Assembly: GCA_942486035.1 (NCBI GenBank) | Contig: CALNXK010000128.1 | Coordinates: forward strand, 1,627,987-1,691,986 | DNA: 64,000 bases | DNA from: Porites lobata | Taxonomy: Eukaryota; Cnidaria; Anthozoa; Scleractinia; Poritidae | Direction: 5' to 3' | In this document: one piece after another, positions 1 to 13,700 of the stretch | How the letters are laid out: every line of letters starts with the position of its first letter | How positions within the stretch are numbered: the first letter of the stretch is position 1 | Notes under the pieces: generated by a model | What the model saw: only the letters and a program-made list of their open reading frames with translations | Database searches by the model: none | Told to the model about the DNA's origin: nothing | Program-made: the position numbers and the translations under genes

Positions 1-857
1 CTGCTCCCGAAAAATGTTATTTTCATCCGCGATATAGTATTATGTTATATTGGTAAAAATCAACTGAAGAATGTTGCCCCTGTACTTCGATTTTCTCTTG
101 TTCCGAGAATTTCACTGTTAGTAACAAGTCTAGGTAACTTACGGGATTGACTTTCAGTGTAGCAAAAAAAAAACCTCTTTTCAAATTAGACGTTAAAAGG
201 AGCGGACTTTTCCTTATTTGTTTTTCGTAACTATCTATGAAATAGTTAGTTCGTGCATCAATTAAATTGATTATTTGAGGTGTTTTTATGGGACTTTGTT
301 AACCATCATTTAAGACTGGTTTTCATATGTCGGGAAAATCACAGACTGTCGGGGATTTTATTGTTTCCCGACCGTCCCAGATTTTGCCGACTAATGAAAA
401 CATCCCCGATCGTCTGGAATTGTCGAGGACTAATCTGGAGAATCGGGAGTGTTTCTATTTTTCCGGCGCGTCCCAGATTTCTGCGATGGTGGGCGATTAT
501 TCCCGACAAATGAAACCTCAAATTTGTACCGTCGGGGACGTCGGCGATCGGCGATGGATTTCGGGGTTATATGCTTCTGATTTCTCTCATTACCAATCCT
601 CTAAATTGCTGGGCTCCAGTCCTCCTATCACAGATAAACATGGCGTCTCTGAGACAGGGACTTTGATCCAAGAATAAAAATGAATTTGCGTTCTTTCGGC
701 GATTAACCCATCTTGCGAACCCTCCTGAAGGTCGGCAAGCTCAAAAGTTAAATTTCCCTTTGATCCTCCCTGGGATTTTGCAAAAACCCGTGACATATGT
801 GCTAAAACCAGGCGTTTCGTTGTCGTGTAAATATGTTATATCGGCAACATCTTGCAG

Positions 858-930
858 GTTTTCCAGCGTAGAATATGGAGGCTTAAAAAAAAGGCGTTTT
901 CCAGCGTAGAATATGGAGTAAAAAAAAGGC
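858..930. repeat. Two-copy tandem repeat, period about 38 bp
   Basis: The core CCAGCGTAGAATATGGAG followed by an A-run and GGC occurs twice in direct orientation, beginning at 858 and 896. The second copy lacks a few bases before its A-run. Confidence 0.8.
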
Positions 931-1010
931 GAAAAGAAACATGAATAAAATTTTTACTCAACATTGCCGTGTGACCAAGTGGTGTGGCCCCAAGTGTGTA
1001 AACAATACAG

Positions 1011-1238
1011 AAGTCGTTACGTCACGTTGCCATGGTCACAAAATTTCTGGATCTCAACAAACTGTGGTCCTGCAAATATGGCAGAAAAAAAGAAAAAATG
1101 GACATGTATGAATTTCCTGTCCATGACCCCACTGATAGCCCATACATTTCTTCCATCGTTCGACAATGCAAATGGCCATCTCTGTCAGGAAATATTGTTG
1201 AAATCCAGAAATTTTGCTACCATGGTAACATGACGTCA
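1011..1238. mobile_element. MITE, family A (CCATGGTA-type terminal inverted repeat)
   Basis: The left end (1011-1052) contains GTTACGTCACGTTGCCATGG and runs into TTTCTGGAT. The right end (1203-1238) is its imperfect inverse, with ATCCAGAAATTTTGCTACC and ACATGACGTCA. The same ends bound larger elements at 29076-29902 and 45513-46735, and the left end alone recurs near 62571. No transposase is visible, so the element is non-autonomous. Confidence 0.7.
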
Positions 1239-2787
1239 CACCTTTCTCTTTATAAGCCCTTTTCAGCTATTCATTCGCGTGGTACAAAACCGCCTTGCTG
1301 GAGAGCAAGAAACGCACTGTAAATGACCAGCTGCTAAAGGCCTAATGGATGCAAAAAAAAGATTCCCTCATAAAGCCAGTCTCGACCCCAGTGCGTATGC
1401 TTCCGACACCTCTTTTGTCCGTGGCAGTCATGCGTGGAACAGCTCTAGGATAGATCAGATTGCTTTTAATGCGCGCTATTACAAGCATGCGCAAACGGAG
1501 AGTGTTGTCATTCTCTTCGTCATTCCTGACCCTAACGCTCTTCGACGCATCAGCGATATCAGAAATGTAAGCACCTCGGTTACACCAGGGTCGAGAATGG
1601 AATGTCATAGAGGGTCCTTCTCGTGCGAAGACCAATCGTTTCGTTTGCATACGAGGACAGTATAAAGTATCAAGCCATCTTTTTCGAGTCATTTCTCCCG
1701 AGAGAAAAGAAATTATTGTTATTCATTAAGTTATGGAGAAAATAAGTCACTCTTTCCAACCCTCATTTTATTTATTTATTATTTTATTTATTTTTATTTA
1801 CCAAAGCGGGCGATTTAGACAACCCACCGTTACACATACAAATACAGTCAAGAATGAAAAAATATTTGACACATATTTCATTATTCACACCCTCAAATGA
1901 CAAAAATATTCTCTAAAAAAATGTCCGCAATTAAATACCACACTCCACTTGTTCAAAAGATGCATAACGCTAGCCTCCCACAGCATACCGCCATTTTTGT
2001 CTTGTAACGCAAGGGTCTCCTCTCTTTCTTTGGGGAGGAGCGTTGCGTGACGTGAAAAAAAACGGCTGCGTGGGAGACTAGAGTAACGATAACCATTGGA
2101 AAAATCATTATCCAATGAAAAAGCCGTGGGAAACTCATTGCGTTAAACAATGGATAGTGATTTATCCGGTAGATAGCGCTATCAAACTATTAAACGTCAC
2201 TACCAAACCTTAATAAATAATTATATATGTTATTCGTTGCACAAAATTATTACAATCTGTGTTTTCCCTAGTACGTTACAGTACTGGACCACCAGATTAC
2301 GTTATCTTTACACAAAATTTTCCTCTGCGTAAAAATGAAATTTATTCCCGAACTTCTCGAATCAAGAAAATCGAATAAAGGACGCCAATAAACGACTCTT
2401 CAAAAGACATGCAACATGTCGCCTTGTGTGTGTCACGCAAACAAAATCTGTCCAGGAATTAACAATTTTTAAGAAATCAAATTTTAGTCTCTGGACCAAA
2501 CTAGAGCAACGCGTCCAAAGGGAGAGGGGAAAGGAGGAAAGAGGCAGAGGGTACTGGGGAGAATAGGAAAGAGCTCCCTCTCTGTTTCACGGGGGCGCTT
2601 TGGCGCCAGAGCGCTGCGGAGAGCTTTTCTCTCCCTTCCCGCCCTTTTTTTGGCGCCTGTCACGCAACCACCCCGTGTCTGCGTGGTTACACAGTGATCA
2701 GGGCGGCAAAAGTCGCCGAAAGTTTGATCTCTGCTTTAGATTGGTCCAGAAACTGTACAACTAAACTGCTTGGGATCTTTAGCGATA

Positions 2788-5700
2788 TCAATCAGCCTTC
2801 TGGCGTTTTCTTTTGGGCGAGGGACTCGCGTCTCCATTGGTCTGTTCCAAGGTCTTCTTTATGTACTTGGCTACAAGCCTGGCTGGTCTCATTTGCATAT
2901 CCTCATGCTGTTCTTTGGTTAGAGTTACCTGATCGCCTTTTAATCGGTCCAAAAGAGTGACACACAAGACGGCAGCCGACACATTTGCGCGATTACACAT
3001 CGCCGCAAAGGAAGCACTCTCCATCTCAATGTTGAGCACACCAGCATCATGGATTTTTTGTAGGAATTTGAGTTTGTCATCCAGTGTGTAGTCGCAGAAG
3101 GCTCCATCTAACCTTCCCTGACCTGAAGGACAGTTAATGAGGAAAATCTGATTTAATTGTAGTTAGCATGGAGGGTTTGATTAGCCTGCGTAGCTGGCGG
3201 TTTTTTTTTGGGAAGAGCAATGGAGGGAAGAGCTAGAAAGCGACGAAGCCAGGAGGAGAATATAAAGGCGGAAAGCTTGGTCGCTTGGTCGCCTCCAGTC
3301 ATGTCCAATACTGCCGCACTGTTACGGACCGTTAAGAGCAGATGACGGAACGTACGCCCCGTACAAACCGTCAGCATTGCTAACAGTCTATATTGTGAGT
3401 AGATACGAAGCGTTCATCTCATTATTATATCAGGGCACAGTGCGTTACGGTTCGAAACGGTCCGTATGCTTGATTGATACGGTCTAGACCTCTCGCGACT
3501 TCGTCGCTCGCGGCCAAACAAGGCTCGCTCCGCTCGCCAAGAGGTCGACTTGTAGCAAGTCTAGATACGGTCGTAAATTCCTCGTTATCTAAGCCATAAA
3601 GCAGAACAAGTACGCTCCAACAATAATATTCCTCGTTCGATAAGCCGTAAACCAAAACAAGCCCGCTCCAAATCAAATATTCCTCGTTCTATAAGCCCTA
3701 GAGCGAAACAAGCGCTGGGCAAAAGTATAACATTCCACGTTCTTTAAGCTATAAAACGAAACAAGTGCGTTTCAACGGTACTATTCCTCTTTCTTTAAGC
3801 CACAAACCAAAAAGAAAGACCGAGGAACGACGAGGAACGGGATTTTCGGTTTTGGCCTCGCGAAAAATGGAACGAGAGCCAGACTACTTTTGAGTACATT
3901 TCGTTGACATCACTTCACAACTACAACGCGAAATTTCTTAACTCTACGTTTTAGGAGCAAGCAAACAAACGATAACTATAATTTCCCTTTCTCTCTCTAA
4001 ATTGTGGTTCTTAAGAATTTAACTCTGGAAGAGTTCACCTACATTTGGAAAAGTAAGAAATTAGGAAAAATCGTGATACAAGTTTTGAAAGAACACAAAA
4101 ACACTTGTTAAGTGACACTTTCCTGTACCGGCTCATAACCTCTCCCCGCAACGGCTTTAGAACAGCCCTGGGTACCCAACGAGAATATAGTTCAAAACTA
4201 CTTAAACATAGCATTGATTAACGTATTTTAGTATTTAAACGGTAGATATAGGCATATTTTTATCTCCTAAAAATTTTTCATCTGTTCGGATTTCCGAGCT
4301 GAAAGTCTAGTGATCTGAAAATTGTAGGGATCAAAACTTACCTTTTCGAAAATTTCAGCCAGAAAAAAGGCTCCCGAAAATTCTAGGTGACCTTTTTAGC
4401 GTAAAAAACCGTTTAAAATGGGCAATTTTACCTTTTTTATATGTTCGAAAATCCTAGGAGAGGCAAGCAAGCCATGCAGAAATTTTACAACAAATGTTCC
4501 CAAAATTCTAGATCTCAAATCGTCTTCCGAACAGATATTTTCCGAAAATTCACCTTGGGTGCCCCTGTTTAGAATCGAACCATGTACAAACTGCTGTACT
4601 CACTATATCATACTTAGCACGCCACGCGAGCCATGCGAAAGAAATTACAAAGAAAATAGAAAAAGCAGTATTACGGAAGAAATAACCGAAAGCTAACCGT
4701 TGTAAATGAGTGATTAACCCTTAGCAGCGCTTAACCCTAGTCCGTAATCCTAATCCATAAAATGAGTGCTTAACCCTAAGCCGTAAAGGAGTGTCTTAAT
4801 CACTGAAAGTCGACCAAGACTCCGTAATTCTGGTTGTTTACCATTTACCACAAATTCCCGGAAATGCCGGTTGGGATGTAAATAGTAAACGTTTTTTTGG
4901 TTCGTCCCACTGGAAAATTCCAGCAACAAACGGAAATTCTGAAAAGGTAGTCCCGTTTTCCCGATTGGGACTTTCCGAATGGAAATTCGTTTACCATTTA
5001 CAAATTTCTTGAGTTTCGTACCAGTTTCAAGTTGTAACTAACATCCAGTCTAGCGCGGCGCGACAATCAGGAAATTTTAGGCAAATGGTAAACGACACGT
5101 ACCGTTCTTACCGACCGAAATTTCCCAACCAAAATTTCCGGATTTTTTTTTATAAATGGTAAACAACCTCTGTAAATATTCCAGCAGAAATACCTCACAT
5201 ACGCATAGGGAACCAAGCAAGAAACATTTTTCTTGTATGTACACTTTCACAAAACTTTATTTTTTTCCATGGCTCGCAGATTGCCCGAACCTCGTACTTG
5301 CTTTGTTTTCAGTACTGGTTTTTGTTTTTGACATGTTTTGAGTTCTGACGCGGATATAAATATGCATTACAAATTACTTTGTACGATGGTTTGTGAATCT
5401 GGGGTACTTACCATTTACAGGGGAAAACTGGAAATTCCTGTTGGAAAATCAAATGGTTCGCGACATTCCGTTGTGGAAGGTTCAGAAAATATGGGCTGTG
5501 ATTTGAGGCGACGCAATTTTCTAAGTCTTTCTAGTCTGTTCGGCAAATTTGGATATACTTTGTGACAGTTTGTTCTCCCACCACTAGCCTGCGAAAACAT
5601 CCGTTTCTCCTCAGCTGTCTCCTCGCTCTTCGCCGACGTTCCTCCGCGCGAAACGTCCCCAGCGGCGAAGAGCGAGGATAAACGGATGTTTTCGCAGCCT

Positions 5701-8700
5701 ATCCCACCACTTTAAATTACAAGATTTCCACGCGGGTAGTTTGTGTAAATGGTAAGCATGCCCCTGATCAATGAATGCCCTAGGTACCGTAAAATTCCGA
5801 AAATAAGCCCCTCCATGTATAAGCCCCTCCAAAGATAAGCCCTCCAAACTGGTAACGCGAAAAACCCTCCGTTAAATCGCCCCTCCAAATATAAGCCCCC
5901 GGAGGCTTGTACTTGGAAAATTGCCCTCAAATACAAAGTAAAACAATGAGCAAAAACGGTAAATTTACTTCCAACTATAAGGCTAGCCCAATCGAGTTTG
6001 AAACGCAAATTTCCCTCCGTAGATAAGCCCCTCCGAATATAAGCCCCTCCAAAAACAAGCCCCTCAAAAAGAACATTTGAAAAATATAAGCCCCGGGGCT
6101 TATTTTCGGAATTTTACGGTATAGTATGAACACACGCAGCTTCGCTCCGTTACAGAAATCGCGCCGCCACAACAATTTTAGCCAGTGTGAACAGAAGCCA
6201 GCTATCCGGTATGATTTACGTGGCGATGCAAAAGATAGCCTTAGACTGCAGGCAGTCTCTTATTTTTCTTTTTTGCAAGGGGTGAGAAGCCGCGAGAAAC
6301 GAGAGCGGGGCTAGTGGCATTGAGCAAAGAAGGACGACCGCTCGCGGTCTATAAATGCCTTCCTTCCAGCTCACCTTCATAAAAGTCATGTGTGCACATG
6401 GTATCACCCACAGCTGTCAATATATCACCACTGCAATCTAATAACTCTTTCTGAAGCTGTTTATCCAGCGGGGTTGGAAATCTCACCACCTTGCCTAAGA
6501 TCACCTGAAAAACGACAGAAAACGACAGTGTCAAGGCAAGTTTATTTGGTAAGAAATAGAAATGATGTACGAGAAAAGGACAAAAAGAAGCAGTAGGGAG
6601 AGAGAGAGGCGAGCCTCCCTTCAAACCGTCCCCTGTCCCCTAAGTACATTTGATAATCATCCCCGGGCTGAGGACTGTGAACGGCCAGTTTAGTTTCAGG
6701 CCAATAAGAGTGGTTAAAATAGCCCTTGATGAATGCGGGTAATGGAAAGCTACTACAATACATGGAAGCAAATTGAATAACCATGAATAATCGAATTGAA
6801 AATCGACCTGCTCTGTCTTCAACTTTCTTTTTTTGTTTTTATAGTTGTGGCTATTTCTCTACAATATTATTGATCCACGTTAAAGTTAATATCAACGGAA
6901 TTTCCATATAAAGAAGGGTACAAACAAGGAGATGTTAAGCCCATGGGATTCACATTCCAGCAGCCCCAGGTTTGATTCAACCCCTGAGGATTTTTGGATG
7001 TTGTATTATTTGTCTGAAATTGTTTGAGTAGAGTGGAGGTCCCATAAACTTAGATAGACCATGCCTTCCAATATAAACTATACAATACATTTTTAACTTC
7101 AGTACATGTACACTGATTTGAACACTTACTTAAGAAATACCCTTTGCTTTTAGTGGGAGCCAAATGCAAGTAAATGCCCACTTTTTACATTTCAATAAAG
7201 CAGCAATTTTGTGTCTAGTCACAGTACCTGCTCACTGAATGGTTCCAAAAGAGCATTGACTGCTCTTGTTGTTATGACAACTGTTCCAGGCTCCAAACCT
7301 TGGGAAGAAACAGAAGAGACTGATCAATGCACTCAGTATTGCTTACAGCACCTGACATAATGTAAATGGTACACTTCCAGTCTCCCCCTCCCCACTCCAC
7401 ACCTCAGGGAGAGGTAAATGGTAAATGGCAATGTCGCAAATAAGAGGACAACCGTATTTGTCCTCTTTACATGTGAACAATAAGCCTGGGCATAAGCATC
7501 TACCACGAAAGAAATAAAACCCTACAAAGAACAAGACAACATTTCATACTGAACACAACACATCTAAAATTCTTTAACAGGAGTAAATTAATGATAACAA
7601 CGTCATACCTAGGCCTCCTGATGTGCCAATACGAAAGAACCTCACGTCTTGAGCTTCTGCATAATGCAACAGTTTGAGAGTTTCATGCATGATAACCATC
7701 AAAGAGGGAACTCCAATGCCATGCTTTGTTGGTCAGAATACAATACAAGAAATCAAGCAGAAAAATACATGACACACAGTTAGTCAGGACTGTTATAAAG
7801 GCAAGTCAAGATGCCAAGCTGATGTTTCATAAACTCAATCGTTACATGGAAAATGCTAGATGCTATTTAGAGTGACTTACATTTACAGCTAAAACTGGTC
7901 CAACTTTGTACAAGACATAGCGGTCAGACTTTGACAGGTTGCACGGTTCTTGATCTGCTTTCAAGTAATCTTTAAGTTCATTCTGTATAAACTTAGCAAA
8001 TTCTTTAATGCGACTTGTGCTACCTCCCATACACACAAACTGAAAGAGGAATGGCATATCAGAAAATTAAACCCCCGGAAGCAAACACACGTGACAGAGG
8101 CAGCATGGTGGAGCACTTAAACTACTCCAAATCGCAAGTCCCACCCTTACTACCGCTAGCTGGATTTGTTCACAGCATCCCCGAGTGCAAATCCTAAACC
8201 ACGTTTGTAAACGACTAACTGGTTTGCCTCTGGCCAGTTGGGATTCTTAACCACACTGTTAAGTGTCATTTAAAGTATTTGTTTCAGGAATTTGCTTGGC
8301 CCGTCCAGCCACTGGCATCAGTGCTATAAATACTGCCAAGGGTAAAGAAAGGATATATTTTTTTCTTTTTATTATTAAAATTATTATTATTTATCACTTA
8401 TCCTCTTTGTTCATTTTAGCTTGAGATGGGGTCATTGAAAGAATAGTTTAGTTAATTAAAAGATCTGGTGTATATCATACTGCCCTTCAGATAAGATCCT
8501 TTTTAACTGTGTAAAAATGTAATATGGAGAAAACCTATCCACACTATAAAACAATCTTTTCACTTGTGGTCTGAGTATGAGATGGGACAGGGGTGTCAAG
8601 GCCTTAACAGAATAAACCCATCCATTTTTCTTCAAGTACACCCCTTCTGCATAGTTTGAGGAGGGAGTGGGGTAGGGGTGTGGCAGTTGAAAGGCACAAG

Positions 8701-10126
8701 CAGGGTAGGGAAAAATTCTACAGGAGCAAATTTGGACAGGAGTTGTACAATAATGATCTTAAGATTGAGAGGTTATTAGGGTATCCCAATGCAGGAGGAT
8801 CATTAACAGAAAAATGCACATCAGAAGCAATTGATGTGGTTGTTAACTCAATTAAAATAAAACATTGAAAAACAAAGTCCTTTATAAGGGATTTGTGACA
8901 TAATGACTGTTCATTTAAAGAAACAATAGTTCCTCTTAAGGAAAAAAACACCTTTACCTTGACATCACCAAATACTTTTTTAATGTCAAGATCACCAACT
9001 CTGATTCCAATGTGAAAGAGAACGTCATCATCCATCTGTTTTAGGTGATCATTACTCACAAACTGTGAGGCTGATGATGAGTCGGTACCCTTAAATAAAT
9101 CAAAGACATTCTGAATATGATGGATTTGTGGAAGATACACACTTTATTATCCCTGATGTCAAATGTTGGTCTATAACTATTTCGTTAGCTCTTCGATTTC
9201 TAGCTGGAGAAAGTGCTGTTGATCAACAAAATATACCGTTGTTGATAGTTTAATTCTACAGATTTGCATTAATTTGTTTGTTAATTTTTTTTTCTATGTG
9301 GATAAAATCTTATGATTTATATGCTTGTGTTAAGTCGAGGGATCTAATTTAAAATGCAAAGCCTGTTTTCTTTAATATGACGCCTATGGACAGCAGAATC
9401 TCAAATCAAGAAAGACTTGTTCAAACGAGGCTCCCATGCTTACACTGTCCAGCTCGTGGCCTGCAGACAAAGCATTGTCACCTCTTTAAACAAGCTTAAC
9501 CTGTAGCACCAAAGAATTAACTAAACACACTCTCCTTATGTTATTTTTAAAACTGTATCGAGAGAGTCCAAGAAAAGAAATAAAACAATATTAAAAAAAC
9601 AACAAGGAAATCTGCGTCCCAGCATAAACGAGAACGCACACCCTAATTACGCCCATAAAGAAGTGCCAATATAAGCTTGCGTAATATAACTTGTACGAGG
9701 TCGTAACATGCATTATGTTAACTCGTAAGACGTTCGTTTGAGTCGTTTTCTCCTGATAAGATGCTATTTGAATCCAAAAACATGTGCACGTGGATGATAA
9801 AAGTAGTGTAAAAGCGATTTTCGCTGTATTTTTAAAAACGTTTTTCAAGTGAGGTCAAAGGCCAGGGCCCGGGGCACCAAACCAAAAATAGACGTCTGGA
9901 AAATCGATATTTATCCATTATAAAACACCAAAAGTCAAAGATCCTATACAGCTGGATATTTGTTTTTATATAACGATCCTTCTTAATTGATATTTCTAGC
10001 AAGGTTATCGCGTTAAAAGCTGGTGAATCAAAGGAGCTAAGTTCGTCTTTGCATGCAGATGACATTCACGCGGAAATCGCAGCAGTTTATAAAGATTAGG
10101 GACATTGCACTTACGTTTAGATCCAT
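2788..10126 (-). CDS. UPP: Uridine phosphorylase, seven coding exons, 317 aa
   Basis: This enzyme cleaves uridine with phosphate to uracil and ribose-1-phosphate (cytosolic pyrimidine salvage). Exons in transcript order: 10126-10115, 9089-8958, 8039-7881, 7723-7609, 7298-7228, 6504-6375 and 3122-2788. All junctions are GT/AG and the frame stays open across them. Family marks are RIGTSGG (residues 132-138, phosphate-binding loop), DFYEGQGRLDGAFC across the exon 6/7 junction, and IEMES (238-242, nucleoside-binding signature). The length matches vertebrate UPP1/UPP2 (about 310 aa). The start is the only in-frame ATG in a tiny 12-nt first coding exon (MDLN), so exon 1 is the least certain part. 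The tail after about residue 300 is basic (PSPKRKRQK) and lies outside the enzyme fold. Intron 6 is 3.25 kb and full of repeats. The gene diverges from its right neighbour across a short shared intergenic region. Confidence 0.93.
3577..3818. repeat. Minisatellite, about five units of 50-60 bp
   Basis: Degenerate direct repeats share the core ATTCCTCGTTCTATAAGCC followed by AAACAAG and a CGCTCC-like block. Units begin near 3577, 3629, 3687, 3740 and 3782. The core CTCGTTCTATAAG is also found in the repeat block near 38830-38970, so the two sites share an ancestral repeat. Confidence 0.7.
5585..5699. mobile_element. Foldback element, 115 bp, nearly perfect palindrome
   Basis: The outer arms are 5587-5606 (GCCTGCGAAAACATCCGTTT) and its inverse at 5680-5699. 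The inner sequence also folds: CTCGCTCTTCGCCG near 5622 pairs with CGGCGAAGAGCGAG near 5664. Small elements with AGCCTGCG ends are also hinted at near 3183 and 27122. Confidence 0.7.
5787..6119. mobile_element. MITE with 25-bp perfect terminal inverted repeats and TA target duplication
   Basis: The arms are 5787-5811 (CCGTAAAATTCCGAAAATAA then GCCCC) and the exact inverse at 6095-6119, flanked by TA on both sides (5785-5786 and 6120-6121). The interior is an array of ATAAGCCCCTCC-like direct repeats. The TA target site suggests mobilisation by a Tc1/mariner-type transposase, but no such gene is visible here. Confidence 0.8.
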
Positions 10127-10714
10127 TTGCAGACGATTGGGGATGGCGATCGTTTTGAACCCAACTGTGCTGCTATTTTGCAACGCAATCTACTTCTGCA
10201 CAACAAAAGAACAGAACAAAGAATGAACAAATTTATGCACAGTACAGTACAAAAGAGCCCCCGGTAAGCCGTTGCAATACGTAACGACCGTAACGACCGT
10301 GACTCACGACTTCGGAACTACGATCTCATAGCCAGCGATCGCGACCATCTTGCGCAGGCTCAAGCGTGGGGTTTGGTTTCAGTCTTTTCAGGAGTTCGAC
10401 TTAGGCGGAAGTGTATTATTTTATAGTTTGCTTAAAAAGTCGACACATTTCTTAGATTGGAGAAAAAGAGTTCGATGATCTGAAATACTGCAAGAGGAGT
10501 ACATCTTCCACGTTCATCTACGTAGTTGTACGTTATTTTCTCGTTATTTTTATTTTCAATGAACTGTGAAAAGTCAGGTTTGAGTCAGGTTTGACAACTC
10601 GTATGTCCCGTAAAAACGTCTGAAAAGCGGAAGTTACCAAGATACTGTTGAGAACTATTGGAAAGAAAAGGATATATTGAAGCAAGTGAAACATCTCTTT
10701 GTTGTATTTCAAAC
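10127..10714. promoter_or_regulatory. Head-to-head intergenic region, likely bidirectional promoter
   Basis: Only 588 bp separate the start codon of uridine phosphorylase (minus strand) from that of the zinc-finger coiled-coil gene (plus strand), so both promoters must lie here or overlap. A perfect TGACTCA (AP-1/TRE-type) site is at 10300-10306, next to a short direct repeat GTAACGACCGTAACGACCG (10281-10299). No clear TATA box is seen on either side. Shared regulation is inferred from layout only. Confidence 0.5.
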
Positions 10715-13700
10715 ATGGAAGGCGATGTGTTTGATTTTCCAGGAGAAGAAGGCAATGGAAATGATCTGGTTCCTAGTCGGGAAGCTCATGTTGCTCTTAG
10801 GGAAGGTAAAGATATTAAAACTTTACCCCACTGTTCTGGGGTAAAGTGGCAAGGGATGTACTTCTATGTTTTGAAAAAAAAATGCACCAAAGGGTTGCCT
10901 CCATCTTAGAGTTACCCAATAAGCATTCATTATCACCCAACCTGGTCTCAGTTGTTCAAAATGTTGGATATCACTATCCAGTGGATAATTATCAGGGGAA
11001 ACCAATTTCGTTTTACTCTGAATAGTAACGTTGTCCACGTTTTGAACAACTGGAACCTCAAGGCAATACGTACAGCATCACAAATGACTGACAACTGCTT
11101 TTATTTCACCAAACGTAAGACTGCATTCTTTAATTAAAGAAATATGCGACGACATAAGTTCTAGCAAGTTAATGACTGTAGTTCCAAGGGCTATCATTAA
11201 GAGGTGGGGACCGGGGATTTCCCCCGGCTACTATAAATGTGGCCCCCGGCGGCTTTCATAGGAAAATAGAAGAAAAATAGAACCAAACAAAATCCCTAGC
11301 TGTTTGATTCCCTGCCAACTTGTTGTATTTACCAGGCAACTTGAAATCTTAATGACAACCCTGAGTAATTCCTTTAGTCTATCAGTCAGTTCATGTATCA
11401 TTAAAAAGGTACATGTATCCTGCTATTATCAAAGAGAAACTGTGTTTAAAACATGCATAGCAAGTTGTTCACCACTGTTCAAATCTTGTTTCTGGTGAAT
11501 AAAAAAAACTGAGTGAAGTTTCATGAATGAAAACAGCAAGATGCCCTCAGTTGTTGTCTTTCAGTTTCTAACCTTCCAGTCTTTCAATTTGATATTTTAA
11601 TGACAAAGCATGCTTTTCTTTATTCTGCTTGGATGGTTGTCAAATTGCACACAATAATTTCTTTATGGTTCACATGTAACAACGTCATGAACTCAACATG
11701 TCTTTCGAATAAATTTGATATTTTAATGGACAAAAGTCTTGGAATGCTTTTTTCATTTTTATTCTGCAAATTGGATGGTTGTCAAGAAAATTTTGAAAAG
11801 GATGCACTGTTTTATGAGGGAACCCAGAATGACAGGAAAATATGAATATTGTGTTAATTGTAGTTATGTGTGATTAAAAAATTTTCGCCTGGGTTAGTTG
11901 AGGACAAACTCAATTTAGTTCAGTGAAAGTGGAGATGTGATGTTGCAAGCTATTGGACATTTACAAAAGCTTCAGCTAAACATAGTCTGAGCTAATATGC
12001 ACGTTTACTGCTTGTAATACCTTAATGCGGCTCTCTTTGGTCAGAGCATTTACAGGGCTTGGAATAACAGCCAGTCAACAGACAATGTCTGGTCAAAAGT
12101 AGGCTTTATTCAGCCAAATCCCTAGATGACTGGACACAAATGTCAGATAGTGTATGTGTTCTTATATAGATATTTGATGTAATTGATACTTGTCTAACCA
12201 AAAAGGGGTTGTGTCCGAGCAAAATAGGCTTGACCAGACAACTTACCTGTGCCAACGGCAAAATTTTTTCAAGCCTTGATTTACTGATCTTATTAAATTT
12301 AAAACTAACTTTACTGTCCATTTCTTGAATGTACATCATCTGATCAACCAGCATTCAAAAGTCTTAAGGAACGTTATACAGAGTTGGTGCAACAGTTTAC
12401 TGAATTACAGACAAAGATGAAAGTGAGAGAGAGAAGAGTTTACCAAGAGAGAGACGAACTGCATAACCTCGTACAGAAAAGCTATATTGCTTTCAAAGAA
12501 AAGCATGGTGAAAATGAACAATTGAAGAAGATTATACAAGAGCTAAAGGAGAATTTAAGAATGACACAAGAGGGTCTTCCAAAGGTATTTGTGCACTCAT
12601 GGTGTAACCTATTAAGGCATACTTAATTGCTTAGAGAAGACTTATTCAAAATTCCTTGAGCTAAATGTTTGTGCTTAAAGGGGATATGTCACGTGGATAT
12701 TGCTGTTTTAGGTCAAGTCTTTGCTTAAGTCACTACTCAGTGCCTTTGGGCCCCATACACAAAATGTAGCTCAAAAGTCATCTTACCTGGGGGAGGTACT
12801 TTGGTAAATTTTGGCTGGGTATGTGCCTGTGGCCTGTCAGAGCCCCTACCCCATTATAGTCTATTCTGTGGCCAATTATAGACCCCATCTTAGTCACTTT
12901 TGTGCAAATATCAATTTTCGCGATCCCAACTTAGTCACTCTTTATTTATGTATGTACCTTATATTGAATGAAGAACACTTTGCTTTTCACCTTCAGCACA
13001 AACATTCTGGTGCGTTTGCTAACCGTATAAATGAAGGACTGTCTTATCCCAAAATCAGAAAATGTGCGACCCCATTCTAGTAACTCTATAGAAAATGCGA
13101 CCCCATTATTGTCAAGTAAGGAAGTATTCGCCCCCGGGTTATCTCATCATTTTATCATTCTCAGCAACATCCTAACATCTTAATCTTTTTCCTTTATTCC
13201 TGGAACATTTGGAAATATGCGAAGAGCTTCTCGAACAGCAACGTCCAAAGAACATGACTTGCGTGACGGCTATTTTGTTCCAGATAAACATGCCAGAATC
13301 TCGCCAGAACAACGCGTCATCAATATAACCCGGAGTAGTCATTCGATAAAAATCGGTAAATCTGATTTGATTGATGTCGATTGTAACGATCAATCGGTAA
13401 AAATCGATGACACACTCGTTTCGTTTATCGATTTATCTTGATTTCACCGATTTCATCGATTTATATCGGAAGATACATCTGTTCATCTGTTCATCCAATG
13501 ATGAAAATTGATTTCATGCCAAAAGTAGATTTGTTGACAATTGAGTCGCAATTCAGTGAGAGTCGAAGGGTCAAAAAAAAGTCGGAGTCACTGTCTTTCC
13601 ATGCTTATTACTTTTCTAAAGGCTTAAAGAACGACAAATATACTTCAGGCGAATCTACTTAATCCGGGCGAATCTGCCTGATATCACTGCAAGCAGTCTA

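Larger units (their letters stand above)
1..2787. other. Gene-free flank rich in repeats
   Basis: I see no convincing exon here. Positions 320-560 hold degenerate GC-richer repeats on the theme TCCCAGATTT/TCCCCGA. A 38-bp tandem duplication lies at 858-930 and a MITE at 1011-1238 (separate entries). There is a T/A-rich stretch near 1760-1800. Positions 2520-2690 form a purine-rich/pyrimidine-rich foldback around GGCGCTTTGGCGCC. The open frames in this stretch overlap on both strands and match no family I know. The region lies downstream of the uridine phosphorylase gene, so part of it may be that gene's 3' UTR on the minus strand. Confidence 0.6.
3123..6374 (-). other. Intron 6 of uridine phosphorylase, repeat-filled
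   Basis: This 3.25-kb intron holds no exon I can support. It contains a minisatellite (3577-3818) and fragments related to repeats seen elsewhere in the window: the motif near 4525-4570 recurs near 39370 and 43150. It also has many scattered copies of AAATGGTAAAC or its inverse between 4845 and 5760, a compact palindrome (5585-5699) and a MITE (5787-6119). Confidence 0.75.

Noticed and set aside
4690..4800. Runs of TTAACCCT/AACCCTAA that look like telomeric repeat
   Set aside because: Only isolated, imperfect hexamers in a longer degenerate repeat; no head-to-tail array.
5712..6175. Overlapping minus-strand frames with GLYLEGLIFGG-like repeated peptides
   Set aside because: They are translations of the ATAAGCCCCTCC direct repeats inside the MITE at 5787-6119.
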